From contig NZ_JAUSYN010000002.1 of the NCBI RefSeq assembly GCF_030816915.1, forward strand, positions 4,353,501 through 4,417,500: 64,000 nt of DNA, written 5' to 3'. Positions 25,595-33,888 of this stretch are shown piece by piece; position 1 is the first letter of the stretch, and each line of letters begins with the position of its first letter. Under the pieces are notes generated by a model that did not search any database, was not told the DNA's origin, and saw only the letters and a list, made by a program, of their open reading frames with translations. The DNA is from Streptomyces sp. B3I8 (GTDB lineage: Bacteria > Actinomycetota > Actinomycetes > Streptomycetales > Streptomycetaceae). The position numbers and the translations under genes were made by a program.

Positions 25595-27453
25595 CGGTCG
25601 TCCCCCCTGCCGCCGGTGGCCGCGTCGCCGCCCTCGCGCCCGCCGTCCGTGCGGTCCTCGTCGCCGTCGATGAGCGAGGACGCGTCCCGGGGCAGTCGCA
25701 GCGTGAACACCGCGCCGCCCTCGGGCGAGTTGGCGGCGGTGATCTGGCCGCCGTGGATGTGCGCGTTCTCCATGGCGATGGACAGACCGAGCCCGCTGCC
25801 CTCGGAGCGGGGGCGGGAGGCGCTCGCCTTGTAGAAGCGGTCGAACACGTGCGGCAGGACGTCCTCGGGGATGCCGGGCCCGTGGTCCCGCACCCGGATC
25901 ACCAGGTCGTCGCCGTCCTCGCGGACCGCGACCCGTACCGGCGAACCGCCGTGCTTGAGCGCGTTGCCGATCAGGTTGGCGAGGATGACGTCGAGGCGGC
26001 GCGGGTCCAGGTTGGCCATCATGCCGCGGGGGGCGTCCAGTTCGACGGCGTCGAGCCAGGCGCGGGCGTCGATGCACGCGGTGATCTGGTCGGCGAGGTC
26101 CACGTGGTCCAGGACCAGCCGGGCGGTGCCCGCGTCGAAGCGGGTGACCTCCATCAGGTTCTCCACCAGGTTGTTCAGCCGACGGGTCTCGCTGACGACG
26201 AGTCGTACCGCCGGTTCGATCATCGGGTCGACACTGCCGGTCTCCGCGTCCAGCTCCTCCTCCAGCACCTCCGTCACCGCGGTGATCGCGGTCAGCGGGG
26301 TGCGCAGTTCGTGCGACATGTCGGCGACGAACCGGCGGGAGGCCTCCTCGCGGGAGCTCATGTCCGCGACCTTCTTCTCCAGCGCCTCCGCCGTCCGGTT
26401 GAACGTCCTTGACAGCTCGGCCAGTTCGTCGGTGCCGGAGACCCGCAGCCGGGTGTCGAGTTTGCCCTCGCCGAGCCGGCGGGCGGCGATGCCGAGCCGG
26501 TGCACCGGCTTCAGTACGGTCGTCGCGGCCGCCTGCGCCAGGAGCGCGGCGCCGACCAACGCCAGCGCGGTGGCGATCCCCAGCGACCAGGCCAGCGAGT
26601 TGAGGTCCTTGGCCTCCGGCTCCAGGGACTTGAGCATGTAGCCGGTCGGGCCGCCGTCGACCACCCGGGCGCCGCCGACGAGGTACGGCCGGCCGTCCTC
26701 CTCGATCCGCTGCCAGTACAGGTGATAGGTGGGCTTCTTGCCCGAGGAGCCGGACTGCCGCCGGTCGACCGCTGTGCGCAGTGAGGCCGGCACGTCCTCG
26801 AGGGTGAAGGTACCGAGGTCCGAGTTGCCGGTGACGGTCCGGCCGCCGGAGTCCTCGGCGACGAGCAGCACGCTGAAGCGCTGACTGCTGTTCGCCATCT
26901 GCCCTGCGGTGCGCTGCAGTTGCTCCTGCGTGGGGTGCGTGGGCAGGGCGCTCGCCCTGTTCCGCATCTCCTGCTGGAAGTCGCGCAGTACGGCGTCCTG
27001 GGCGCGGGTGAGCACGGCCTCGCGGTTGAGCCAGTAGGCGATGCCGGACGCGGAGACGGCGGCCGTCAGCGCGACCAGGCCGAACACCACGACCAGGCGC
27101 AGCCGGAGGCTGGTCAGCCGGATCCGCGACCACACGCTGCGGCGGCGCCCCGCGGACCAGCCGCGGAGGCCGCCCTGCGCCTCCTCGGCTGCCGAGTCGG
27201 ACGCCGGGGAGGCGTCCGAGGAGACCCCCGAGCTGCCGCCGGAGGCGCCTGGGGCTGCCGGAGATCCCTCGGTTTTGGTCCCCGAGGCTGTTCCGGTCTC
27301 CGAAACACCGCCGGTCTGCGAAACACCGCCGGTCTCCGGAATCGCCCCGGTCTCCGAAACGTCGCCGGTCCCCTCCGGACCGGCCGTTCCCTCAGCCCCC
27401 TTGATTTCCCCGGCTCCTTGCTGCGCTGTGGACTTCGGAGTCACCTGGGCCAC
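25591..27453 (-). CDS. afsQ2: Sensor histidine kinase AfsQ2
   Basis: Membrane kinase partner of AfsQ1. In order: a Thr/Gly/Ser-rich N-terminal extension with an 18-bp repeat (27293-27364), a first transmembrane helix near residue 115, an extracellular sensor part, a second helix, HAMP (LKPVHRLGIAARRLGEGKLD), the phospho-acceptor FVADMSHELRTPLTAITA, N box NLIGNALKHGG, and ATP motifs DHGPGIPEDV and GSGLGLSIAMENAH. At 620 residues it is longer than S. coelicolor AfsQ2 (about 535), mostly in the N-terminal tail, so the true start may be downstream of GTG 27453 (for example an in-frame GTG at residue 107). It follows afsQ1 by 15 nt. Confidence 0.92.
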   Translation of the reverse strand: MAQVTPKSTAQQGAGEIKGAEGTAGPEGTGDVSETGAIPETGGVSQTGGVSETGTASGTKTEGSPAAPGASGGSSGVSSDASPASDSAAEEAQGGLRGWSAGRRRSVWSRIRLTSLRLRLVVVFGLVALTAAVSASGIAYWLNREAVLTRAQDAVLRDFQQEMRNRASALPTHPTQEQLQRTAGQMANSSQRFSVLLVAEDSGGRTVTGNSDLGTFTLEDVPASLRTAVDRRQSGSSGKKPTYHLYWQRIEEDGRPYLVGGARVVDGGPTGYMLKSLEPEAKDLNSLAWSLGIATALALVGAALLAQAAATTVLKPVHRLGIAARRLGEGKLDTRLRVSGTDELAELSRTFNRTAEALEKKVADMSSREEASRRFVADMSHELRTPLTAITAVTEVLEEELDAETGSVDPMIEPAVRLVVSETRRLNNLVENLMEVTRFDAGTARLVLDHVDLADQITACIDARAWLDAVELDAPRGMMANLDPRRLDVILANLIGNALKHGGSPVRVAVREDGDDLVIRVRDHGPGIPEDVLPHVFDRFYKASASRPRSEGSGLGLSIAMENAHIHGGQITAANSPEGGAVFTLRLPRDASSLIDGDEDRTDGGREGGDAATGGRGDDR

Positions 27454-27468
27454 TTCCGTCGCTTTCCG

Positions 27469-28146
27469 TCACTGAGGCGTGTCCAGCCGGTAGCCCACGC
27501 CCCGCACGGTACGGATGAGCGTCGGGGACGACGGCACGTCCTCGACCTTGGCGCGCAGCCGCTGCACGCAGGCGTCCACGAGCCGGGAGTCGCCCAGGTA
27601 GTCGTGCTCCCACACCAGCCGCAGCAACTGCTGCCGGGACAGCGCCTGTCCGGGCCGCCGGCTCAGCTCCAGCAGCAACCGCAGCTCCGTCGGCGTCAGC
27701 TGCAGGTCCTCGCCGTTCTTGGTGACCGTCATCGCCGAGCGGTCGATGACCACCGAGCCGAACGTCGCCGAGTCGCTGGACTCGCGTTCGCCGCGGCGCA
27801 GCACCGCGCGGATGCGGGCGTCGAGCACCCTGCCCTGCACGGGTTTGACCACGTAGTCGTCGGCGCCGGACTCCAGCCCGACGACGACGTCGATGTCGTC
27901 GTTGCGCGCGGTGAGCAGGATGATCGGCAGCTGGTCGGTGCGCCGCACGCGCCGGCACACCTCGAAACCGTCGATGCCGGGCAGCATCACGTCCAGCACG
28001 ATCAGGTCGGGCCGCTGTTCACGCAGCAGTTTCAGACCGTCCTCACCGGTGGCAGCAGTGGCCACCCGATGACCCTGGCGCGTCAAAGAGAGCTCCAGGG
28101 CCGTCCGGATGGCGTCGTCGTCCTCGATCAGCAACAGGGAAGGCAC
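27469..28146 (-). CDS. afsQ1: Response regulator AfsQ1 (OmpR family)
   Basis: A 225-residue DNA-binding regulator, the length of S. coelicolor AfsQ1. Receiver domain: IEDDD acidic pocket, phosphorylation site in LIVLDVMLPGIDGF, conserved Lys in DDYVVKPVQGR. The winged-helix output domain ends TLIRTVRGVGYRL. In S. coelicolor AfsQ1 controls antibiotic production and nitrogen genes and is prominent on glutamate medium. Start GTG 28146 (VPSLLLIEDDD) is preferred over an upstream GTG at 28203. Divergent from sigQ; an AfsQ1-type box lies between them. Confidence 0.94.
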   Translation of the reverse strand: MPSLLLIEDDDAIRTALELSLTRQGHRVATAATGEDGLKLLREQRPDLIVLDVMLPGIDGFEVCRRVRRTDQLPIILLTARNDDIDVVVGLESGADDYVVKPVQGRVLDARIRAVLRRGERESSDSATFGSVVIDRSAMTVTKNGEDLQLTPTELRLLLELSRRPGQALSRQQLLRLVWEHDYLGDSRLVDACVQRLRAKVEDVPSSPTLIRTVRGVGYRLDTPQ

Positions 28147-28252
28147 GATGGCCATTCTGGCCCATGGCACCGGCAGGTTTCGACTGTTGGGGCGCTCCCA
28201 CACATCTCCCCCCTACGCGAAACCGTCCGCCGGTGCCCACCGGACGACCCCT

Positions 28253-28268
28253 GTGACAGCTCTGTGAC
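28253..28268. promoter_or_regulatory. AfsQ1 binding box between afsQ1 and sigQ
   Basis: GTGAC-AGCTCT-GTGAC matches the published AfsQ1 consensus GTnAC-n6-GTnAC exactly. It lies in the divergent intergenic region, about 95 bp before sigQ and 107 bp before afsQ1, as expected for control of both. Confidence 0.8.
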
Positions 28269-28362
28269 AGTCGACGGACACGGCGATGAAGTGGCCCGGG
28301 CAAGCTTCTCGACATCGAAAGAGCACGACGCAGGTCCGGGACTCCACGACGGGGGGCGCGAG

Positions 28363-29082
28363 ATGAACACGCTGCACGGCACCATGACGAGCGCGGTTGT
28401 CACGCGGCTCCACGACGTCAACCGGGCCACGGTCCGCGGCCGGGGGCGCCAGCACGCCGCCGCCTACATGGCGGTGGTCGACGCCCGCACGGGGGGCGGC
28501 GGCAGCACGGGGGCGGAGGAGACCGCGTACGGGGAGGCCCCGGGGGAGCGCCGGTCCGCGGCGGAGGCGGAGTTCACCGCCTACGTCGAGGAGCGCCGCG
28601 CCTCCCTGTACGCGACCGCCTACCACCTCACCGGTGACCGCTTCGAGGCCGAGGACCTGCTGCAGAGCGCGTTGTTCTCGACGTACCGGGCCTGGGACCG
28701 GATCACGGACAAGGCGGCGGTCGGGGGCTACCTCCGCCGCACGATGACCAACCTGCACATCAGCGCGTGGCGCCGCCGCAAGCTGAACGAGTACCCGACC
28801 GAGGAACTGCCGGAGACCGCCGGTGACACGGACGCGATGCGCGGCACCGAGCTGCGCGCCGTGCTGTGGCAGGCGCTCGCCCGGCTGCCCGAACTCCAGC
28901 GCACCATGCTGGTCCTGCGCTACTACGAGGGCCGCACGGACCCGGAGATCGCGGACATCCTCGGCATCAGTGTCGGCACGGTGAAGTCCAGCATCTGGCG
29001 GTCGCTCCGCCGGCTGCGCGAGGACGAGGACCTCAGCTTCGGCCGTGACGAGGAGGAGTCCTTCGGCGAACTCGTCGCCTGA
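28363..29082 (+). CDS. sigQ: ECF-like sigma factor SigQ
   Basis: A 239-residue sigma factor of the SigE-like (TIGR02983) type: region 2 has SLYATAYHLTGDRFEAEDLL and YLRRTMTNLHISAWRR; region 4 has LARLPELQRTMLVLRYYEGR and IADILGISVGTVKSSIWRSL. An N-terminal extension of about 70 residues precedes region 2. The acidic tail EDLSFGRDEEESFGEL is typical. In S. coelicolor sigQ is a target of AfsQ1 and counteracts its output. ATG 28363 follows GGGGGGCGCGAG. Divergent from afsQ1. Confidence 0.93.
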   Translation: MNTLHGTMTSAVVTRLHDVNRATVRGRGRQHAAAYMAVVDARTGGGGSTGAEETAYGEAPGERRSAAEAEFTAYVEERRASLYATAYHLTGDRFEAEDLLQSALFSTYRAWDRITDKAAVGGYLRRTMTNLHISAWRRRKLNEYPTEELPETAGDTDAMRGTELRAVLWQALARLPELQRTMLVLRYYEGRTDPEIADILGISVGTVKSSIWRSLRRLREDEDLSFGRDEEESFGELVA

Positions 29083-29103
29083 GCGCGGCGCGTCGGCCGG
29101 AGG

Positions 29104-29237
29104 TCAACGGGGGAAATACGGGGGATCACGGGGGATCACGGGGACGGTACCGAGAGGGCTCCACGGGGGAAACGGGGAGACGGGGGAGCGGTGCCGGGGA
29201 GGGGGACAACGGGGGAACGGGGGACCACGGGGGAAAC
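29104..29237 (+). repeat. G-rich heptamer-type repeat tract after sigQ
   Basis: About ten loosely spaced copies of ACGGGGGA occur on the sigQ coding strand in 130 bp, giving many runs of four or five G. The tract could form G-quadruplexes in the non-template strand or mRNA. No open reading frame of interest uses it. Confidence 0.75.
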
Positions 29238-29238
29238 A

Positions 29239-29283
29239 CAGGAGCGGGGCCGGGGCCGGGGGGGTCTCCCGGCCCCGCTCCTG
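29239..29283. terminator. Hairpin between sigQ and uridine kinase gene
   Basis: Perfect 16-bp stem, 29239-29254 with 29268-29283, with a 13-nt loop. It can serve the convergent sigQ and kinase genes. Confidence 0.85.
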
Positions 29284-29331
29284 CGTGTACGGGCCCGGCT
29301 CCCGCGTGTACGTACGGGCGGCCCAGCCGGC

Positions 29332-29976
29332 CTACGCCACCGTCCGCGTCGCCGCCGGCCCCGTGGACCGTCCCACCGCCGCGGCCGCCATCCGGCTCAG
29401 CGCCTCGTCGCGGTCGCAGGGGCGGGCCCCCAGGCCCGTCTGGCGGGCGACGATCGAACGCTCGGCGCGCATCAGCCGCCAGCCGCGCCGCAACAGGAAC
29501 GGCACCGATTTGCGGCCCTCGCGCAGATCGCGCAGGAAGCGTCGGCGGAACGTCTTCACCGGTCCCCGGGTCAGGCACAGCGCCTCCGCCAGCAACCCCA
29601 GCTCCCGGCAGCGGGCCACGATCTCGGCGGCGAAGACACCCTCCGCGACGAACAGCGGGGTCCGCCCGATGCTCAGTTCCTCCGTGCCGGTACGGGCGCT
29701 GAGCGAGAGGTCGTACACCGGCACGGTCGTGCGGCCGTGCGCGCACAGCTCGGCGACGGCGGTGACGGCGGCGTCCTCGTCCCAGGAACCGGGGGCGTCC
29801 CAGTCGATGTCCGCACTCCCCGGCACCAGTGGCAGCGTGGGGTCGTCACCGTCCTTGTAGAAGTCGTCCAGACGCAGGACGGGAAGCCCGGAGCGGGCGG
29901 CGACGAGGGACTTGCCCGAGCCGGAGGGGCCGCAGAGCAGCACGACGCGGGCGGGTGACGGGGGATGGGGGCTCAC
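29332..29976 (-). CDS. Uridine kinase-like P-loop kinase
   Basis: A 214-residue NTP kinase with Walker A GPSGSGKSLVAA, the lid/acceptor region LPVLRLDDFYKDGDDP and VAEGVFAAEIVARC. It resembles uridine kinases, which phosphorylate uridine and cytidine to monophosphates and so salvage the nucleosides that other genes here take up. Start GTG 29976 (VSPHPPSPARVVLL) is preferred; the frame is open to 30051. No regulon palindrome precedes it. Divergent from a small secreted protein gene. Confidence 0.82.
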   Translation of the reverse strand: MSPHPPSPARVVLLCGPSGSGKSLVAARSGLPVLRLDDFYKDGDDPTLPLVPGSADIDWDAPGSWDEDAAVTAVAELCAHGRTTVPVYDLSLSARTGTEELSIGRTPLFVAEGVFAAEIVARCRELGLLAEALCLTRGPVKTFRRRFLRDLREGRKSVPFLLRRGWRLMRAERSIVARQTGLGARPCDRDEALSRMAAAAVGRSTGPAATRTVA

Positions 29977-30042
29977 GGGACACCAGTTTGACGCATCACC
30001 CGCCCCCTGCCGACCCCGCGGGTCGGCGTTGGAGCGCACATC

Positions 30043-30064
30043 ACACGTCAACTACCCTACGTGT
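30043..30064. promoter_or_regulatory. Inverted repeat in divergent promoter region
   Basis: ACACGT and ACGTGT separated by 10 bp, 64 bp before the secreted protein start and 66 bp before the kinase start. Operator candidate; binding protein unknown. Confidence 0.35.
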
Positions 30065-30128
30065 TGAATCTGTTACCGACGGCGAACGCCGGTACACGCA
30101 CCAGAGATCAAGAAGGCGGCGGCACCTC

Positions 30129-30524
30129 ATGACACGACACACTCCCCGTACTCCGGCCACCCGGCGCGTCCTCGTCGCCCTCGCGACCGCGGGCGTCGCC
30201 GTGGGCGCGGGGGCGACCACGGCCGCGGCGGGGACCCTCCCCGTCGTCGACGGGACGCACCATGCCGGCTCCCTCGGCAAGGTGGACCCGCAGGCCGGCC
30301 TCCAGGCGACCACCGGCACGGTCGGCTACGTCACCGGCCCGGTCGCGGGTCTCAAGCCCAACCCCCTCGCGGGCACCGGTGTGGACCCGCTGGACAACGG
30401 GGTGGGCACGCAGCTCGCCGACTTCCGGCCGCTGACCTCGCAGATGGTCACGGGCCCGGTCGCCCAGGCCCCGTCGGTCGGCTCGGTCCCGGTCGCCGGG
30501 CAGGTGGTGGGCGCAGCGCGCTGA
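30129..30524 (+). CDS. Small secreted protein of unknown function
   Basis: A 131-residue protein with an Arg-rich start, hydrophobic core VLVALATAGVAVGAGATTAA and likely cleavage near AAAG. The mature part is rich in Gly, Pro and Val (TGPVAGLKPNPLAGTGVDPL) with no enzymatic motif. Style and length are close to the secreted protein at 23.3 kb. ATG 30129; AAGAAGG lies rather far upstream (about 12 nt). Possibly cell-wall associated, but nothing here shows it. Confidence 0.7.
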   Translation: MTRHTPRTPATRRVLVALATAGVAVGAGATTAAAGTLPVVDGTHHAGSLGKVDPQAGLQATTGTVGYVTGPVAGLKPNPLAGTGVDPLDNGVGTQLADFRPLTSQMVTGPVAQAPSVGSVPVAGQVVGAAR

Positions 30525-30723
30525 CGCGGGGCCGCACGGAGGGCCGCGATCTCCGCGGGGGAGGTGGCGGCCCTCCGGCCTTCCGGCCCTCCGGCCGGCC
30601 GGTGCGGCCGGTGCGGGCGGTCCGCCGGGGCCGGGTCCATGACGCGCAGGCTGAGCCGCCGTTGTACGTCGCGCGGACTCCCCGAGGCCACCTGAGGGCC
30701 GTCTAATGTGGGGCGATCCAGGT

Positions 30724-30742
30724 TTGGCACAAGAGGTGCCAA
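30724..30742. promoter_or_regulatory. Perfect inverted repeat before the receptor kinase
   Basis: TTGGCAC-AAGAG-GTGCCAA, a 7-bp perfect inverted repeat with 5-bp spacer, ends 18 bp before the start GTG 30761 and adjoins the purine-rich ribosome binding site. It could be an operator or an mRNA hairpin. Confidence 0.55.
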
Positions 30743-30760
30743 GGGGTGCAAGGGGGCCAC

Positions 30761-32794
30761 GTGCACAACGACGACGGAATCAACGGGGTCGACGGCGGCG
30801 CCGACGGGCATCCCGAGGATCCTCTCTCCACCCCCCGCACCGTGATCGAGGGCCGCTACGAGCTGCTGGAGCCCATCGGCAGCGGGGGCATGGGCGAGGT
30901 CTGGAAGGCCTACGACAGGCGGCTGCGCCGGTTCGTCGCCGTGAAGAGACTCCTCGACCGCAGAGCCATGCCCCCGGACACGCAGAGGGCCGCGATACAC
31001 CGGGCCCGTCGCGAGGCGGAGGCCCTCGCCAAGATCGAGCACCAGAACGTGGTGACGGTCCACGACCAGATCGAGACCGCCGACCAGGTCTGGATCGTGA
31101 TGAAGCTGCTGGAAGGGCGTTCGCTGGCAGACCTGTTGACCCGTGACGGGGTGCTCGGCGTGCCCAGGGCCGCGGCCATCGGTCTCCAGATGGCCCAGGG
31201 TCTGCGGGCGGTTCACGAGGCGTCGGTCCTGCACCGCGACGTCAAGCCGGGCAACGTCCTGGTCCGGGACGGCGGTCAGGTGGTGCTGGTGGACTTCGGC
31301 ATCGCCACCTTCGAGGGTGCGGACCGGGTCACCCGGTACGGCGGGATCATCGGCACGCCTCCCTACCTGGCGCCCGAACTCTTCGCCCCCGGCACCCCCG
31401 GTCCCACACCTGCCTCCGACCTGTGGGCGCTGGGTGTCACCCTGTACGAGATGGTCGAGGGACGCCTGCCCTTCGCCGGGAGCGAGGTCTGGGAGGTGCA
31501 GGCCGACATCCAGCAGCATCCCGACCCCGTTCTCCGGTACGCGGGCCCCCTCGCCCCCGTCATCCGGGGGTTGTTGGCCACGGACCCGCACCGGCGTCCG
31601 GACGCGGCCGCGACGGAGGAGATGCTCCGTGAGGTCCTCGCGGACCCGGGCATGCCGCACCCCGCCAGGGCCGCCACTCCCGCCTCGGCTGCCACTCCTG
31701 CCGGACCCGTCACCCAAGCACCCCCGCCCACGGCCCCGCACACACCGTCCGCCTCACGACCCACACCGGCCGTGGCGGCACCGGAATCCGCCGTCTCCTC
31801 CGCAGCTGTCCCTCCCGAGTCGCCGGCGCCGACGGCGCCGCGCGGGGACCGCGGCCGGTTCCGGGCCTGGAGGGTGACGGCGGCCGCGGTGTGCGTCGTC
31901 CTGCTGGCCGGGGGAGGCTGGGTCATTTCACGTGGCGGCTTCGGGGAGCAGAAGGACGACTCCTCCGGGCAACGGGAAGTGGGATCCGCCGGGAGTGACA
32001 CGGAGAAGGCGTGGGAGCACTGGAAGACCGCCACGAAAAGGCTGACGATCGGCGCCAAGGAGGATCAGCCCGGACTGAGCCTCCACAACGAGAAAACGGA
32101 CACCTGGAGCGGATTCGACGTCGACATCGCCTATTCCCTCGCGCGTGAACTGGGCTACGGCAGGGGGCAGGTGGATTTCTACCCGGTCACCACGGCGAAC
32201 CGGGCGAGCAAGCTGAAGAACGGGGAGGTGGACCTGGTCATCGCCTCGTACAGCATGACGTCCGAACGCGAGAAGCGGGACGGCATCAGATTCGTCGGCC
32301 CTTACTACAACGCGGGCACCAGCCTTCTCGTGCGCAAAAAATCCGCGAGGTACGAGCTCGATTCGGCCGCCGACGTGAAGAAAAATCACGTCGATGTGTG
32401 CACGGCGCGGGATTCCACGTACGCGGACAGACTGGAAAAGGAGGGCTACGCCACGGGAAAGTGGCAGCCCGACAGCTACAAGGAGTGTGTGGAAAGGCTG
32501 CTGGACAAGAGCTCCAGCGTGTACGCGGTCGCCTCGGACGACGTCCTTCTGGCCGGGTACGCCGAGAACGATCCCGCGGAGCTGAAACTGCTCCCCAGCG
32601 GCGTGGGTACGGAGCCCTACGGGGTGGCGATGCGCAAGGACGACCCCGTCCTGCACGCCAAGGTGTGCTCGGAGCTCCGGAAGGTCCTGACCGGAGACGA
32701 GTGGTCGGACACGTACATGAAGGACCTGTCCCCGCTGACCGGGCGGAAGACGGCGCCGAGCAGACCGGAGTTGAGGCCGTGCTCGGGTGAGTGA
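30761..32794 (+). CDS. Membrane Ser/Thr kinase with extracellular solute-binding domain
   Basis: About 677 residues. Kinase domain near 30-300: GSGGMGEVWKAYDRR (P-loop), VAVKRLL (Lys), LHRDVKPGNVLV (catalytic loop), DFGIA and GTPPYLAPEL. Then a Pro/Ala/Thr linker, one transmembrane helix (VTAAAVCVVLLAGGGWV), and a C-terminal SBP family-3 domain (LTIGAKEDQPGLS, GFDVDIAYSLARELG, DLVIASYSMTSERE, GPYYNAGTSLLVR) like glutamate/glutamine-binding proteins. This is a receptor kinase that probably senses an extracellular amino acid or similar solute. The sensor part uses more A/T-ending codons than the kinase part. GTG 30761 follows AGGGGG at 5 nt; GTG 30746 is possible. Confidence 0.9.
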   Translation: MHNDDGINGVDGGADGHPEDPLSTPRTVIEGRYELLEPIGSGGMGEVWKAYDRRLRRFVAVKRLLDRRAMPPDTQRAAIHRARREAEALAKIEHQNVVTVHDQIETADQVWIVMKLLEGRSLADLLTRDGVLGVPRAAAIGLQMAQGLRAVHEASVLHRDVKPGNVLVRDGGQVVLVDFGIATFEGADRVTRYGGIIGTPPYLAPELFAPGTPGPTPASDLWALGVTLYEMVEGRLPFAGSEVWEVQADIQQHPDPVLRYAGPLAPVIRGLLATDPHRRPDAAATEEMLREVLADPGMPHPARAATPASAATPAGPVTQAPPPTAPHTPSASRPTPAVAAPESAVSSAAVPPESPAPTAPRGDRGRFRAWRVTAAAVCVVLLAGGGWVISRGGFGEQKDDSSGQREVGSAGSDTEKAWEHWKTATKRLTIGAKEDQPGLSLHNEKTDTWSGFDVDIAYSLARELGYGRGQVDFYPVTTANRASKLKNGEVDLVIASYSMTSEREKRDGIRFVGPYYNAGTSLLVRKKSARYELDSAADVKKNHVDVCTARDSTYADRLEKEGYATGKWQPDSYKECVERLLDKSSSVYAVASDDVLLAGYAENDPAELKLLPSGVGTEPYGVAMRKDDPVLHAKVCSELRKVLTGDEWSDTYMKDLSPLTGRKTAPSRPELRPCSGE

Positions 32795-32883
32795 GCGGCG
32801 CACCCGGCGCGCCCGCCGGGTCCCGGCCCGTCAGGGAGCCGCCCCCGGGGGGCAGGTCCACGCCGGTCCCCGGGAACGCGGGA

Positions 32884-32917
32884 GCCCCCGTCCTCGGGAA
32901 GGTACGAGGGCGGGGGC
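32884..32917. terminator. Hairpin between receptor kinase and aldehyde dehydrogenase genes
   Basis: 13-bp stem with one G-U pair (32884-32896 with 32905-32917) and an 8-nt loop, between convergent genes. Confidence 0.8.
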
Positions 32918-33000
32918 GTGACCGTGGTTGTTCCGCGGTGAGGTGTCCGTCAGGACGGCGGGTGTGGGGTTCGAGACGTGCGGTGTGGGGCGTGACCTAC

Positions 33001-33888
33001 TCAGTACGACGAGCCCGACGCGCCCAGGGCGCCCGTCGGGTGCCAGACCGTCTTCGTCTCCAGGAAGGCCGTCATGCGGTCGGTTCCCGGGGTTGCCGTC
33101 CAGTTCTCCACAGGGTGTGGACGCAGGACGCGCTTGAGGTTGTCGGCTGCGGCGATCTCGAGGTCCTTCGCCAGGGGCTCGTCCGCGCCGGCCAGGTCGA
33201 TCGCGTTGACGTCCTGGTGGGCGGCGAGCGGGGCGGCGAGCTCCGCCGTGCGGCCGGAGAGAATGTTGACGACGCCGCCGGGAACGTCGGAGGTGGCCAG
33301 TACCTCGCCGAGGGAGAGGGCGGGGAGGGGGGCCTTCTCGGACGCCACCACGACCGCCGTGTTGCCCGTGGCGATCACCGGGGCGAGCACCGAGACCAGG
33401 CCCAGGAGGGAGGAGTCCCGCGGTGCGAGGACCGCGACCACGCCGGTCGGCTCCGGGGAGGACAGGTTGAAGTACGGGCCCGCGACCGGGTTGCCGCCGC
33501 CCACGACCTGGGCGATCTTGTCGGTCCAGCCCGCGTACCAGACCCAGCGGTCGATCGCCGCGTCCACCTGCTCGGCGGCCTTCGACTTCGGCGCGCCCTC
33601 CGCCTCGGCGACCTCACGGACGTACTGCTCGCGGCGGCCCTGAAGCATCTCCGCGACGCGGTAGAGGACCTGGCCCCTGTTGTACGCCGTCGCGCCCGAC
33701 CAGCCGCCGAACGCCTTGCGCGCGGCGACCACCGCGTCCCGGGCGTCCTTGCGGGAGGCCATCGGGGCGTTGGCCAGCCACCTGTTCTTCGAGTCCGTCA
33801 CCTCGTACACCCGGCCGCTCTCGGAACGCGGGAACTTGCCCCCGACGTACAGCTTGTAGGTCTTCAGCACGTTGAGTCGGTCAGACAT
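33001..33888 (-). CDS. Half-length aldehyde dehydrogenase-like protein, no active site
   Basis: A 295-residue protein covering only the NAD-binding half of the aldehyde dehydrogenase fold: YKLYVGGKFPRSESGRVYEV, PTGVVAVLAPRDSSLL, ATGNTAVVVASEKAP and VPGGVVNILSGRTAEL. The catalytic Glu (LELGGK) and Cys regions of the full-length neighbour are absent, and the C terminus is unrelated (KTVWHPTGALGASGSSY). ATG 33888 overlaps the 3' end of the full-length gene by 8 nt, so the two are coupled, suggesting a subunit or regulatory partner. The clean ends argue against a random truncation. Confidence 0.85.
   Translation of the reverse strand: MSDRLNVLKTYKLYVGGKFPRSESGRVYEVTDSKNRWLANAPMASRKDARDAVVAARKAFGGWSGATAYNRGQVLYRVAEMLQGRREQYVREVAEAEGAPKSKAAEQVDAAIDRWVWYAGWTDKIAQVVGGGNPVAGPYFNLSSPEPTGVVAVLAPRDSSLLGLVSVLAPVIATGNTAVVVASEKAPLPALSLGEVLATSDVPGGVVNILSGRTAELAAPLAAHQDVNAIDLAGADEPLAKDLEIAAADNLKRVLRPHPVENWTATPGTDRMTAFLETKTVWHPTGALGASGSSY

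Noticed and set aside
30726..30742. Sigma-54 type promoter (TGGCAC) before the receptor kinase
   Set aside because: The downstream half does not match the -12 TTGC element, Streptomyces are not known to carry sigma-54, and the sequence is better explained as an inverted repeat.
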